A DNA stretch of 64,000 nt from Medakamo hakoo (lineage: Eukaryota > Chlorophyta > Trebouxiophyceae > Coccomyxaceae): the NCBI GenBank assembly GCA_026636295.1, contig CP089462.1, positions 1,178,001 to 1,242,000 on the forward strand, read 5' to 3'. Shown here one piece after another: positions 48,050-58,874 of the stretch (position 1 is the stretch's first letter; each line of letters opens with the position of its first letter). The position numbers were made by a program, and so were the translations under genes. Under the pieces are notes generated by a model, which was not told the origin of the DNA, made no database searches, and saw nothing but the letters and a program-made list of their open reading frames with translations.

Positions 48050-49006
48050 TCACGCCCCTTCCGCCTGCGCCTCGTCCGCTGCACTCAGCGCGGCCGCGAC
48101 CGCGGCAGCAACAGCCCCACCCGCACCCTCCCCACCGAAAAAGCACTCGTCCGGACGTGGAGGTGGTGTGGGCGGGCGGGGCGGGGCTGGCAGCCCGGCC
48201 GCGACTTCCAGCCGGGCGAGGGCGGCGGCATGGGCAGCCGCCGCCCGGGCAGCGGCTTGCTTGGTAGGCGCGCTTGCCGCCGCTTGCTCTGCAGCCGCCA
48301 CTTCCGCCGCCGCGTCGGCACGCGCGCGGTCGCGCGTGTCATGCGCGGCCCGCCAGGCCGCGAGCTCGGCCTCCCTTTCCGCCGCGGCCGCCGCGGCCCG
48401 CCCCGCCGTCCACTCGACCGGCGTCAGACGCAGCAGCAGCGCCTTGGCCGCCGCCGCCAAGTCCGCCGCCTCTTCCGCTGCGGCCGCGTCCGCGCGCGCC
48501 GCCGCGGCCGCAGCTTCCGCGGCCGCAGCACGCCCGGCCGCGCTCTCCGCCCACGCCGCCTCGTCCGCGGCTTTGGCTAGGGCGGCGCGGAGTTCTGCGT
48601 CAGCAGCTAGGACATGTCCGTCCCATGCTGCCGCGTCTGCCGTTAAAGCCGCGGCTGCGGCGTCTAAAGCGGCGGCCCTGTCTGCGGCGGCGGCGGTGGT
48701 CGCGGCAGCTGCCTGCCGCAGCGCCGCCGCCGTGTGCCGGGCCAGGCCCAAAGCACGGGCGTCGGCCGCCATGGCACGGGCGTCCGCGGTGACGCCGCGT
48801 GCAGCCACAGCAGCCGCGTTGATGGTCGGGCGGCGGCGACGGGATGGAGGCGAGACGGTGGGCGGGCGGACCAAGGTCGCGGAGCTGCGCATGGACACAG
48901 CCTCATCCGGCGCCGGATCGAACGCCGCGGACGCCGGGTGGCCGTGAACGGGTGGAGGGGAGCGGGCGGGCGGGTGGGCGGCGGACGGCGGCGTGTCGCC
49001 GGCCAT
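48050..49006 (-). CDS. Alanine-rich helical protein A, unknown function
   Basis: Single exon, 318 residues, about half alanine. A Pro-rich start (residues 1-60) with basic SRRRRPTINAA is followed by an almost uninterrupted alanine/charged helix: AAAVAARGVTADARAMAADA, AALTADAAAWDGHVLAADAE, RAEAGRAAAAEA-type heptads, then a less repetitive island LLLRLTPVEWTAGRAAAAAA and EAELAAWRAAHDTRDRARAD. The tail is Pro-rich then FFGGEG and Ala. The islands with Trp and Leu argue that the frame is genuinely translated. Coiled-coil scaffold is the most I can say. It is divergent from another alanine-rich coiled-coil gene with 177 bases between. Confidence 0.6.
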   Translation of the reverse strand: MAGDTPPSAAHPPARSPPPVHGHPASAAFDPAPDEAVSMRSSATLVRPPTVSPPSRRRRPTINAAAVAARGVTADARAMAADARALGLARHTAAALRQAAAATTAAAADRAAALDAAAAALTADAAAWDGHVLAADAELRAALAKAADEAAWAESAAGRAAAAEAAAAAARADAAAAEEAADLAAAAKALLLRLTPVEWTAGRAAAAAAEREAELAAWRAAHDTRDRARADAAAEVAAAEQAAASAPTKQAAARAAAAHAAALARLEVAAGLPAPPRPPTPPPRPDECFFGGEGAGGAVAAAVAAALSAADEAQAEGA

Positions 49007-49183
49007 CGTGGTGGGAGCGGACAGTGAAGAGGCGGGCGGGCAGGAGGGGGGAAGGGGGCTGGGAGCTGGTTCGTCTCCCCGACCTACACACACACAAACA
49101 CGCGCCAAATTTAGAGCTGCGGGCGCGCGGCCTCCCCCACCATCCCGACCACGAGACGCTCCCCTCCCACTGAAAAAAAAAAC
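49007..49183. promoter_or_regulatory. Shared promoter of the two alanine-rich genes
   Basis: 177 bases between two outward starts, including a lower-GC piece (49085-49115, CACACACACAAACACGCGCC) and an A-run immediately before the right-hand ATG. Co-expression is plausible but not shown. Confidence 0.45.
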
Positions 49184-50746
49184 ATGCCACCCCACCCCTC
49201 GCCAGTCGAAGCCCGCCTGGCCCGGTCCCGCGCCGCCGAAGCGGAGCGGGACGCCGTCTTGGCGTACTTCGAGGAAGCCAAAGGGCTGGACGAGCGCGCA
49301 CGCGCGGAAGCGCGCGGCGCCGCGCGGGCGGCCGCCCGCGCGGAGAAAGCCGCGTCGGAAGCTGAGGCCAACCGCAAAGCGGCTGTGGACGCGGCTGAAG
49401 CTACGGCCGCCCGGGCCGCGGCCGCCCGGGCCGCCGCGGCCGCGGCCGACGCGGCGCGCGCGGCCGAAGCCCAGGCAGCGGCGCAGGCTGCGTCCGCCGC
49501 CGTCGCTGCGGCGCGCCGGGCTGCCATGCCGGCCTTGCGCGCCCTAGCCAGCCGCATTGAAGCCGTCGCCGCGGCCAAGGGTCAGCTGGACCAGCAGCGC
49601 GCTGCTGCCGCGACGGCGGCCCAAGCTGCGGCGGCCGCAGCAGCCGACCGCGCAGTCGCTGAGGCCGCGGCCGCGGAAGAAGCGGCCGCCGTGCGCCGGG
49701 CGGCCGCGGCCCGCCGTGCTGCCGAACAGGCTGTGCTGGCGGGCGTTGAAGCCCAGCTGGTGGAGAAGGACGAAGCGCGGGAGCGCGAAAAGGTGGGCGC
49801 GAGAGGGGGGCGGGTGGTGTTGGTGGGCGCTGGCCATCCCATCCATCCATCCACCTCCACCTCTCTCAACCACTCTCCACGCCCGCCGCCGCCCCCGCCC
49901 AACACCCATGGGAACCAACAACAGCAAGCCATCGAAGCCGAGCGCGCGGCCGTCGACGCCGTCATCGCCCGTGTCGCCGCCGAAGACGCCGCCACGCTGG
50001 CCGCCCAGGCCCGCGCCGCCGCGGCGGCGAAAGCGGCCGCGGACGAAGCCGCGGCCGTGACCCGCGCGCTGCGCGCCGCGGACGCCGCCCGCACCAAAGC
50101 CGAAGAAGCCGCGGCCGCCGCCTTCGTCAAAGCCAAAGAAGAACAGGCGGCGGCGGTCAAGGCCGCCGCTGCCGAGGAGCGGGCCGCCCGCGAGCGCCGC
50201 CTGGCCTCCGCGTACGCGGCCGTCGACGCGCTGCGCAGGGCCAAGGTCGAGGACGAGGACTTGTTGCTGGCCCTGCGCCAGGCCGAGGCGGAGGAGCGGG
50301 CGGCGGCGGCGGAGCGGGACCGCGCGTCGGCGGCGGTGGCGGCCCGGGAAGCCGCGTCCCGCGCCAACGCGGACGCCGTGGCGGCCAAGGCCGCGGCCAA
50401 AGCGGCGGCCGACGCCCAGGCGGCGGCCGACCAGGCGGCCGCTGTGGAAGACGCCCGCCGCGCTGCAGCGGCGGCCGCGGCGCTCGCCGCATCCAAACGC
50501 GCGGCTGCCGCCCGCCACCTGGCCGCTTTAAAAGACGCCGTCACCGCGTCAGAAGCCCGGGCGGCCGCCGCGCGTGACGCGGACCTGGAGGCCGGGCGGG
50601 CCGCCGCTGCGGCCGCGGACGCGGACGCAGACGCGCTGGCGAAGGCAGCCGCGAAAATGGTGGCGGCCGCGGGCCCGCGCCTGGGCGAGCTGGCGGGTAC
50701 GGTGGCGGCCGCGGCGGCCCGGGTCGTGGCGGCGGGGACGAAATGA
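49184..50746 (+). CDS. Alanine-rich coiled-coil protein B, unknown function
   Basis: Exons 49184..49792 and 49925..50746, phase 0, 476 residues. The intron starts GTGGGC and ends ACAACAG, and contains the only non-helical reading in the frame. The translated product is nearly all alanine-rich helix with regularly placed Glu, Arg and Lys: EARLARSRAAEAERDAVLAY, ARAEARGAARAAARAEKAAS, AAFVKAKEEQAAAVKAAAAE, and a more varied part ASAYAAVDALRRAKVEDEDL with LLALRQAEAEERAAA. It resembles long coiled-coil or TolA-like proteins in composition only. No targeting signal is visible. The pairing with alanine-rich protein A suggests partners or relatives. Confidence 0.65.
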   Translation: MPPHPSPVEARLARSRAAEAERDAVLAYFEEAKGLDERARAEARGAARAAARAEKAASEAEANRKAAVDAAEATAARAAAARAAAAAADAARAAEAQAAAQAASAAVAAARRAAMPALRALASRIEAVAAAKGQLDQQRAAAATAAQAAAAAAADRAVAEAAAAEEAAAVRRAAAARRAAEQAVLAGVEAQLVEKDEAREREKVGARGGRVVLVGAGHPIHPSTSTSLNHSPRPPPPPPNTHGNQQQQAIEAERAAVDAVIARVAAEDAATLAAQARAAAAAKAAADEAAAVTRALRAADAARTKAEEAAAAAFVKAKEEQAAAVKAAAAEERAARERRLASAYAAVDALRRAKVEDEDLLLALRQAEAEERAAAAERDRASAAVAAREAASRANADAVAAKAAAKAAADAQAAADQAAAVEDARRAAAAAAALAASKRAAAARHLAALKDAVTASEARAAAARDADLEAGRAAAAAADADADALAKAAAKMVAAAGPRLGELAGTVAAAAARVVAAGTK

Positions 50747-50847
50747 GAGGGGGAAGGGAGAGGGAGGGGCGGGGTGCACAAACACGGGGCGGGCGGGTGA
50801 AAAAACAAAATGACCCTCTGCCCCCTCCCCCACCCTCGGTCCCCGGC

Positions 50848-52481
50848 TCACACGCCCCCACTCGCACCGGGACCGCCACTCCCGCCACCGCCACTCCCAC
50901 CGCCGGGCATGCGCACCTCGTACTCGCCCGCCTCCGTGATGTACCGCACCCACGGCAGGGCCTGGTACCCGGACTTGTCCACCACTTTCAGGTAGCGCAC
51001 CTGCAGGCCGGACACCGTGAAGTACGGAATCTCAAACTTGACGCGGATGGGCGGGGCTTTGGCGGACGCGCCGCCGCCCCCGCCGCCGCCCGCGTCTTCG
51101 GCTTGGACGGAGGGCAGGGAGACGCGGCAGCGCAGGACGTGTTCCTTGCCGCCCTGGAAGGCTTTGATCCGCCACACGAGCGCGGCGCGGGCGGGCTCGT
51201 ACACGGCCGCGCCGGCGGACGCGCGCACGACGGGCGCGGTCGCGTCCGGCGGCAACGGGATCGCGATCTCCACGCCCGACGCCGTCGACCGCTCCTTGAA
51301 CGCGGCGCGCGCGCGGACCAGGTATTCGGCCTTGGACCGCGACCGGCGGTCGACCGCGCACTCCACCGCGATAAGGGGCTTGACGGACGCGGCCAGGCGG
51401 TACGTCATCAGGTCGAACGCGCCGTCGGGCGGGACGAAGGCGATGGTGCGGTCGGCGCCGAAGCGGGCGAGGCGGACGCACTGGTGGAACTTGACGTCCT
51501 CCAGGTCGACGCCCGCCGCGCGGCCGCCGCGGCCGCCGGCCGGCGGCCCGGCGCCGCCCCCGCCCCCGCCGCCCGCAGCGCCCGCGTCAAACAGGGCTTT
51601 GTCGTTCAGGCCGAGCTTGCACTCCGGCATCCCCGACAGGTAGGCCCGCATGCGCAGCGCGCCCACGACCTCCGACCGGACGGCGGCGCCGGCCGGCGAG
51701 ACGACCGCGTTGACGCGCTCGACGACGTCCAGGAAGACCTCGTTCTTCTTGTACTTGATGCCCTCGCGCCGCCAGGACACCGCGCCCGTCACGGCCGCGG
51801 GCGGCCGGGCTTGGACCGCCTCGTTCAGGCCCAGCGAGCCGAGCAGCGCGTCCGCCGCCGACCCCGTCTTGATGTACTCCGCCAGGATCGCGCCCTCGGT
51901 GAACTGGGCGTGCCCGCCGTCGGCCGTCTCGTCCAGCAGCTCGTGCGCGATGACGAAGTTGTCGCGCAGCGTTTCTTCTTCCAAGGAGCCGAAGTAGTGG
52001 ACGTAGACTGTTTTGGGAGGGGGGAGGGAGGGGAGCGCGGAGGTGAGTGCGGTGTGTGCGCGCCCGGCGTCAAAGTTCTGTCTCCACCCCGCCTCCCCCC
52101 TCTTACCGTCTTTGAGCCGGTGCAGGTAGACGAGCATGGCGGCCGCGTTAGCGTTTGTCCGGGCCATGGCTAAGAGGATGACGTTGGCGTGTTCGACAAA
52201 CGCGAAGGTGACGCCTGGAGGGGTGGGAGGGAAAGGGGGGGGGAGGCGGGCGTGAGAAAGCGAGCGAAGAAAACACGACCACCACCACCACCCACTCCAT
52301 CCACCCACTCCACCCACTCACCGTCCATCAGCACAACCGGCGGCCGGGGCGCGCCCTCCTCCAGTTCAGCTAGGCGAGACCAAAACCGTTCGGCCAGGCG
52401 CAAGGGCACGTCGCCCCGGTAGTCCCGGGCCAGGAGGATGCGGCCTTTCAAGTCGAGGCACGCGACCGCCGACGCGGGCAT
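50848..52481 (-). CDS. AP-1 complex medium (mu) subunit
   Basis: Exons 52481..52322, 52214..52107 and 52007..50848 (phases 1 and 1), 475 residues. The N-terminal longin part is ACLDLKGRILLARDYRGDV, then GVTFAFVEHANVILLAMART and VYVHYFGSLEEETLRDNFVI, AHELLDETADGGHAQFTEG, ILAEYIKTG. The mu homology domain starts VSWRREGIKYKKNEVFLDVV, with MRAYLSGMPECKLGLNDKAL, KFHQCVRLARFGADRTIAFV, FDLMTYRLAASVKPLIAVEC and ends LPWVRYITEAGEYEVRMPG. Clathrin adaptor AP-1 sorts cargo at the trans-Golgi; the mu subunit binds tyrosine-based signals. The ETLRDNFV/EYIKT blocks favour AP-1 over AP-2. Gly-rich inserts (about 51540-51585 and 51070-51095) are additions to the family fold. Confidence 0.94.
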
Positions 52482-52567
52482 GGTTGAGGCGCGCGGTTTT
52501 TTTTTTCGATGGGGCGCTGCGCTTTTTCTTTCGTTTCCCGCACGAGCGGCGCGTTCCCTCGGCCTCT

Positions 52568-52828
52568 TCACCGGGCACCACCCGTCGCCCGGACGACCGC
52601 GCCCAACACAGCCGCGATGCTGCCGGGAGCAGCGCCCGCGCTTATCAAGTCGAGCACCGCGTCGGCCGCGCCCGGCGCGAGACGCCCGCCCAGTGCGGCT
52701 TCGGCCAGGGCGGCCAGGGAGGACCGGTGGGCGGGGGTGAGGGTGGACGCAACCGCTGCGCTGACCCCCAGGGGGTGGGATGAGGGGCGGGTTGACGCGG
52801 ACGCGGGCGGCGACGACGGGAGAGGCAT
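52568..52828 (-). CDS. Small protein resembling MOZART1 (MZT1/GIP1)
   Basis: Single exon, 86 residues. The last 50 residues read SSLAALAEAALGGRLAPGAA, then DAVLDLISAGAAPGSIAAVL and GAVVRATG. The spacing of Leu, the Gly-x-x-Pro turn and the following AAVL..VVR helix match the MZT1 pattern (LCExGxNPEALAxVxxELR), a gamma-tubulin complex recruiter, but Glu residues usual in the family are absent. The N-terminal 35 residues are Ser/Pro-rich. It precedes AP-1 mu by 86 bases on the same strand. A short conserved family makes the call tentative, and a chance ORF is possible. Confidence 0.4.
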   Translation of the reverse strand: MPLPSSPPASASTRPSSHPLGVSAAVASTLTPAHRSSLAALAEAALGGRLAPGAADAVLDLISAGAAPGSIAAVLGAVVRATGGAR

Positions 52829-53706
52829 GCTCGTCGGCGTAACGAGCGAGTGGAGCGAGGCCGGGGCCTCCCTCGACCCCCGGCACTCTTTCTATTGCCT
52901 CCCTCCACTTCCGCGCCCCTGCCAGGAGAGCCCGCGCTCGCTTTCCCACGTGCAACCCTCCACACGAGACGGGCTGTACCCTCCTTCTCTTGAGTGGTCG
53001 CCCCGGACAACAGGTGTGTGCGCCCGTCCGCGGCGCGCGTGGGGAGAGGAAACACAGGCCTGCAGGCATTGCTTCCGTCGGCGGGGGAGTGGGCCCGGGG
53101 TGCGGCGGGCCCCCTCTTTCCTACCCCTCTCCAGCCGGGTCCCAGGTCCCAGTGCATGCCACGCACGTAGGCGCGCCTTGCCTGGGCGTGCGGACCGCAG
53201 CACACGCCGGCCGGTCGCCCTGCATGCGATCGCTTTTCGCCTTTCGTTCGCCAGCGACTGACGAGCGGGCGGGCTTTGTTGCTCGTCCTTCGCCGGCGCC
53301 GACGCTGCCCCAGCCCGCCGGGCTGCGCCTTGAGGGGTCGACCGCTACACCCGCGCGCCTGTAGTGGGCGTGGCGCGTGGAGGCGCCTCCTCCTTGGCCA
53401 CTGTGCGCGGCCGCGGGAAAGCAAGCACGGGCACGCACACGCACGCCTCTCTCTCACGCCCTCCCCCCTCACGCCCCGCACACCTCCGCAGTCCACACAC
53501 CCCCTGGCCGAGCAGCTGGGGCCCTCCTCTACCTTCAGAGAAAAAAAGCTGGGCGAGGCTGACGGTTGCTTCCCCTCTGCTTTTCTCCTCGCTTCCCTCC
53601 CTCCCTCCCCGTTCAATGGCTGCGCCCGCACGCTCGCCCGAGCTGCGGTAGGCTAGTTTTAGCGCGAAGAAGGCGAGAGAGAGAGAGAGAGAGAGAACAA
53701 GCGAAA
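52829..53706. other. Long divergent intergenic region before NOT1
   Basis: 878 bases, the largest gene-free stretch here. It has lower-GC patches (52890-53000, 53225-53275) and a (GA)n run just before the NOT1 ATG (53677-53697). Open frames are present on both strands but none shows family features. It may contain a long NOT1 5' UTR or a non-coding transcript; I see no defined element. Confidence 0.45.
53677..53697 (+). repeat. (GA)n run in the NOT1 leader
   Basis: About ten GA units ending nine bases before the NOT1 start codon, so within the 5' UTR if this ATG is used. Confidence 0.7.
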
Positions 53707-56700
53707 ATGCCTGCATCCGACGCGGGCGCCGTCGCGGCGGCCCTGGCCGAACTGGGGTACGCGGCGGGCGCGTCCCAGGCGGCGGCGGCGGACGTCATCG
53801 CCGGCGCGGTCGGCGAGTCGGGCCGGGTCGACGCGCCCGCCGCCGCGGCCGTCCTGGCCCTGCTCGCCCGCACGGCCGACGGTTCCTTGGCTGGCCCGGG
53901 CGACGCCGACGACGACGGCGGCGGCGCGGCGGCCGCATCCATTGGCGCGCTGGCCCTCGGGTCCGGCACCTCCCCGCGCGCCGCGACCGCTGGAGGCGGC
54001 GGCGGTGGCGGCGGCGCCACCGGCGGTTCCGGCGGCGAGTGGGACGCGCCGGGCGTGGGCGCGGCCCTACGCGAAGCCGCGCGCGCCGAAGCCCGCCGCC
54101 CGGACTGGGTCAAAGCCGCGGCGGACGCGCTGGCGGCGGCGGCGGATTTGGCGGTCCCGGACGCGCGCGCGTTTCGGGTGCTGGCTGGCGCGTGGGCGGC
54201 CCTCACCGCCGGCGCGCCCTTCCCCGTCAAAGTCCTGCTCCGGACGGACCCGGAGTGGGCCAACCGCAAAGGCCAGCTGTGCCTGATCCGGGAAGCCCTG
54301 GCCGCGGCCGGCGGCGACGGCGGCGCCGCGCCGTTCGTGGACTGGGGCGGCGACGCCGACGCGCGGCCGCTGGCGTCGCTGCCGGCCCCGCTGCCGGCCC
54401 CGCCGGCCGGGTGGGCGTCCATCCCGCTATACCAGGCCCTGCGCAAGCCGGCGATGGGGACCGACAGGGAGGCGCTCGCGGCCGTGTTCACGGCGGGCCA
54501 CCGCGCCGCGCCGGCCGCCGTCGTCGCTGGCCTGCTCGCTTCCGGCCCGTTTGCGGGCGCGGCGCCGTCCGTCCGGTGCGAGCTGGGCCGGGCGGCCGCG
54601 GCCCTGGCGGCGTCTGACCCGCCCGCCTGGGCGGCCGTGGCCAAGTCCGACGGCGGCAAGCACGCGGCCGTCCTGGCGGACGCGCTGGCGTGCTGGGCGG
54701 GCGCAGAGGGCGGGCCGGCCGCGCCCGGCGCCGCGCTGGCGGCCTTGCCCGAGGTCGGCGGCTTGGCGGGCGTCCTGGCCGCGCCGCCCGACGAGGTCCG
54801 CGTCGCGGGAGTGGCCGAGCTGTTGTGCGCGGCCGCGGCGGCCGGTGGCCGCGTCGGCGGCGAGGCGGCCGCGGGGCTGCCCAGCCCGGAGGCCTGGGCG
54901 CGCGAGGCCGCCGCCCGAGGCCAGGCCGAGAGCCTGTGCGCGTGGGCGGCGGCGTGCAAGGCGCCGCGGTCGGACGGCGGCCCGCCCCGCGGCTTCCCGC
55001 CGGGCGCGGACGCGCTGCTGCGCGCGGCGGCGGCCGCGGACTCGGAGCGGAAGCCGGTGCTGGAGGAGGCGGCCGCGGCCGCGGCGGCCGCCGCGCCCCG
55101 CGGCCCGGCCGCGCCTCCGCCCGCCTCCTTCCCTCCCGACGTCGAAGCCGAAGCCAACGCCCACTTCCAGGACTTGTACGCGGGGACCCACACCGTCGAC
55201 GGCCTCGTCGAACGCCTGGTGGCCTGGCACGGCGCGCCGCCCGGGTCGCGGGACAGGGCGCTGGCCGCCTGCATGGCGCACTCGCTCCTGGACGAGTACC
55301 GCTTCTTCGGCAAGTACCCGCCCGCCGAGCTGTCCAAGACGGCGTCCCTGTTCGGCGCGCTGATCTCGCGCGGTCTGCTCCCCGACGCGGCGCTGGCCCT
55401 GGCCCTGCGCTACATCCTGGACGCGGCCAAAGCGCCGCCGGGCTCCCGCCTCGCCGGCTTTGCGGTCGGCGCGCTGGGCGCGTGCGCGGGCGAGCTCCAC
55501 CGCTTCCCCAAGTATTGCGCCCAGCTGGCCGCGTTGCCCGGCCTGCGCGCCGCTGACCCTGCCTTGGCCGCGTCCATTGACGCCGTCGTCGCGGACGCGG
55601 CGGCGGGCCGGGCGCCGCCCCAGCCGTCGGAGCCCAGCGTGGCGGCCGGTGGTGGGGGCGCGGGCGCGGGCGGAGCGAGCGTGCCGCGCGCGTCATCCCC
55701 CGCCCGCGGCGCCGGCGGCGCCGTCTTGCCCACGCCGCCCGCCTCCCAGGACGGCGGGCCGGCAGGGGGTGGCGGTGGGACCGCCGCCGCCGCCGCCGCC
55801 GCCGCCCCGGCCACGGCCGCCGACCCGGCGCGCGCGTTCCAGGCGCTCAACGCCGAAACGTTGGAAGCGGCCGCGGCAGCGGCCGCGAAAACCTTTTCCT
55901 CCCCGCCGCCCGCCGCCGCTGACCGGGTGGCCTTCCTCATCAACAACCTGTCGGCTGCCAACGTCGCGTCCAAGGCCTCTGAAGTCGGGTCCATCGTCTT
56001 CGGCAAGGGCGGGCCGCGCCCGACGTCGGAACGACTGCCGCCCGGCCCGCCCCCACCGCCCGCCGACGACGACCACCGCGCTTGGTTTGCCGACTACCTC
56101 GTCGCCAAGCGCGCCGCACAGGAACCCAACTACCACGCCCTGTACGGTTCGCTCGTCTCCGCCCTGGACGACCGCGGGCTGTGGACCGCGCTCACCGCGT
56201 CGACGTACTACTACATCCGCGTCATGCTCGCGTCCGACAAGGTCATCACCCTGTCGGGCGAGCGCTCCCTGCTGAAGAACCTGGGGTCGTGGCTGGGCCG
56301 CCTGACCATCGGCCGCAACCAGCCGGTCCTGGCCCGGGACCTGGACGTCAAAGCCACGCTCGTCGAGGCGTACGCGGCGGGGCGCCTCATCGCCGTCCTG
56401 CCCTTTGTCCACAAGGTCGTGGAGCCGTGCCGGGACTCGAAAGTCTTCCGCCCGACCAACCCCTGGCTGGCCGGCGTGCTGGCGCTCGTCGCGGAAATCT
56501 ACTCGCAAGACCGCCTCAAACTCAACCTGAAGTTTGAGATTGAGATGATGTTCCGGTCGCTGGGCGTGTCCCTGGCCGACTTCAAGCCATCCGACGTCCT
56601 GCGCCACCACCCGCGGGCGGCCGGGTCGGGCGCGTCCGCCGACTTCTCGGAAGCGCGGCCGGCCGCGGCCGGGCCCGGCGGCGCGGCGCCTGGCGGCCTG

Positions 56701-58841
56701 GAAGCCGGCCACGCGCCGGGGACGGGCGCGCCCGCTGCCGCTGCTGCCGCCGCCGCGGCGGCCGCGGCCGCCGCGGCGGCGGCGGCGGGAGGCGACGGCG
56801 TGGGCGGCCTGTTTGCCAACCTGCCCGCGTACGTCCAAGTGTCGACCGCGCAGCTCGGCCCCGCGCTGGTCGAGCGCGCGCAGCTGCGCCGCCTCGTCCC
56901 GCTCGCCGTCGACCGCGCCGTAGTCGACATCATCACGCCCGTCGTCGAGCGGTCGGTGACCATCGCCGGCATGACGGCCCAAGAACTGGTGCTCAAAGAC
57001 TTTGCGGCGGACCCGGACGAGGGCCGGCTGCGCGGGGCGGCGCACCTGGCCGCGTCCGCGCTCGCCGGCTCCCTCGCGCTCGTGACCTGCCGCGAACCGC
57101 TGCGCGCCTCCCTCGCCGCCCAGCTGCGCACGCTCCTCGCCGCCGTGCCGGGCGGCTTAGACGCCGCGACCGTCGAACACGTCGTCGCCGTCGTCACCAA
57201 CGACAACGTCGACCTGGGGTGTGCGATCATCGAACGGGCGGCGGCGGACAAGGCGGTGCGCGAGGTCGACGAGCGCCTCGCGCCCGCGGCCGCCGCGCGC
57301 GCAAAGGCCAAAGCCGCCGGCGTGCCGTTTTACGACGCGGCGCCGCTGGGCGGGCGCCCGCCGCCGGCACTGCCGGACGTGCTGCGCCCGCGCCGGGGTG
57401 GGGCGGCGCCCGCCCAGCTGCGAGTGTACGAAGACTTCGCGCGCCTGCCCCGCAGCGGAGCGGGTGGCGGGTTCGGCCGGGGCGGCGGCGGTGGCGCGGG
57501 TGGTGCCGGCCCGGCTGGTGGCGCTGCGCCCGCCGCGCCCGCCGCCGCGCCGGGTCCGCCCGCCCAACCGGACGAAGCCGTCGCCGCCCTGGTTGCCGCG
57601 TACGGCGCGTGGCAGGCCCGCCTGGACGCGGCGTGCGCCGCCACCGACCCCGCCACCGACTTTTGGTCGCTCGCGCCGACGCACGCCCTGGTGTCTGTCG
57701 CGGCTGACGCGGCCGACCTGGCGGGAGGCCGCGAAGAAGCGGGCCTGGCCATCGCCCGCAAGATCTTCTTGCGCCTGTACGAGGCGCCACCGTCGTCCCG
57801 CCCTCACGCCGGCGCGTGCGCTGCCGCCCTGGCCGCCCTGCGCGCCAGGTGCGTGCGGCGCTTGGCAGCCGAAGTCACGGCCTGGTGGGCCGCCCTGCCA
57901 GATGACGCGGGCGGGTCGGCCGGCGGCCGTGGGCGCTGGCGCCGGGACGCGGCGGACGCGCTGCTGCGGGTCCGGTTACTGCACCCGCCCTCGCTGGATG
58001 CGCTGGTCGCGAAAGCCCTGGCGTCGGGCCGGGCGGGCGCGGGCGCGATGGAGTTTGCGGTCCACGCCGCGCGCGGCGCGTGCGCGGCGGACGGCGTCCT
58101 TGCCGGCGCCGACCTGGGCGCCACGCTCGACGTCCTGGCCCGCATCGCCGAACGCACGCCGACGGGCGGGGCGCCGCTGCAAGCCCTCGTCTCCCAGGCC
58201 CGGCGCGGGCCCGCGCGCGGCGTGCCGGCCCCGCCGGGAGCGGCCGCGGGCGGCGGCGACCCGGCCTCGGCGCCCGACCCGCCCGGGTTCAAGGAGCGCG
58301 CGGCCGCGCTCTTCGACGCGTGGGCGCTCGCCGTCGAAGACGCGCCGTGCGACCGGGTCCAAGCCGACTACGTGGCTCGTTTACGCGCTTCCGGCCTGCT
58401 GGCCGACACGCTGGGCGGCGGCGGCGGCGGCGGCGACGCGGGCGGCGGCGCGGGGACGACGGACCGGTTCTTCCGCGTCCTGACCGAACTGGCCGTCGCG
58501 CACTGCCTGGCGGGCGAGGCCGCCGCCGCGGCGGCCGCGCCGCCGGGCGCGCCCCGCCCGCCTGGAGGCGGACCCCTCAACCATGCGGCCGTCGACCTGT
58601 TTGCCCGCTTGGTCTGCACGCTCGCCCGGTCGGCTGGGGGCGGCGGCGACGGGAAGGGCGGCTCCCCGCCCGCCGGCCCCCGCCTGCTCGGCTCCGCGCT
58701 CGCCGTCGCGGTCGGCGTCCTGCAACGCGACGCGGCCGCCCGCGGAGGCGACTTCAACGGCCGCCCGTACTTCCGCCTGTTTGTGGGAGTCATGCAGGAG
58801 CTGGTGTCGGGCGGGCCGGGCAAGGGCGGGGCTGTGGGCGC

Positions 58842-58874
<33 letters not shown>

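Noticed and set aside
52829-53706. Mobile element or RNA gene in the largest gap
   Set aside because: No terminal repeats, target-site duplications, transposase-like frame or tRNA-like fold could be seen by reading.
53613-55337. 574-codon minus-strand frame opposite NOT1
   Set aside because: Low-complexity Ala/Ser/Pro translation; NOT1 on the plus strand has clear family domains through the whole stretch.
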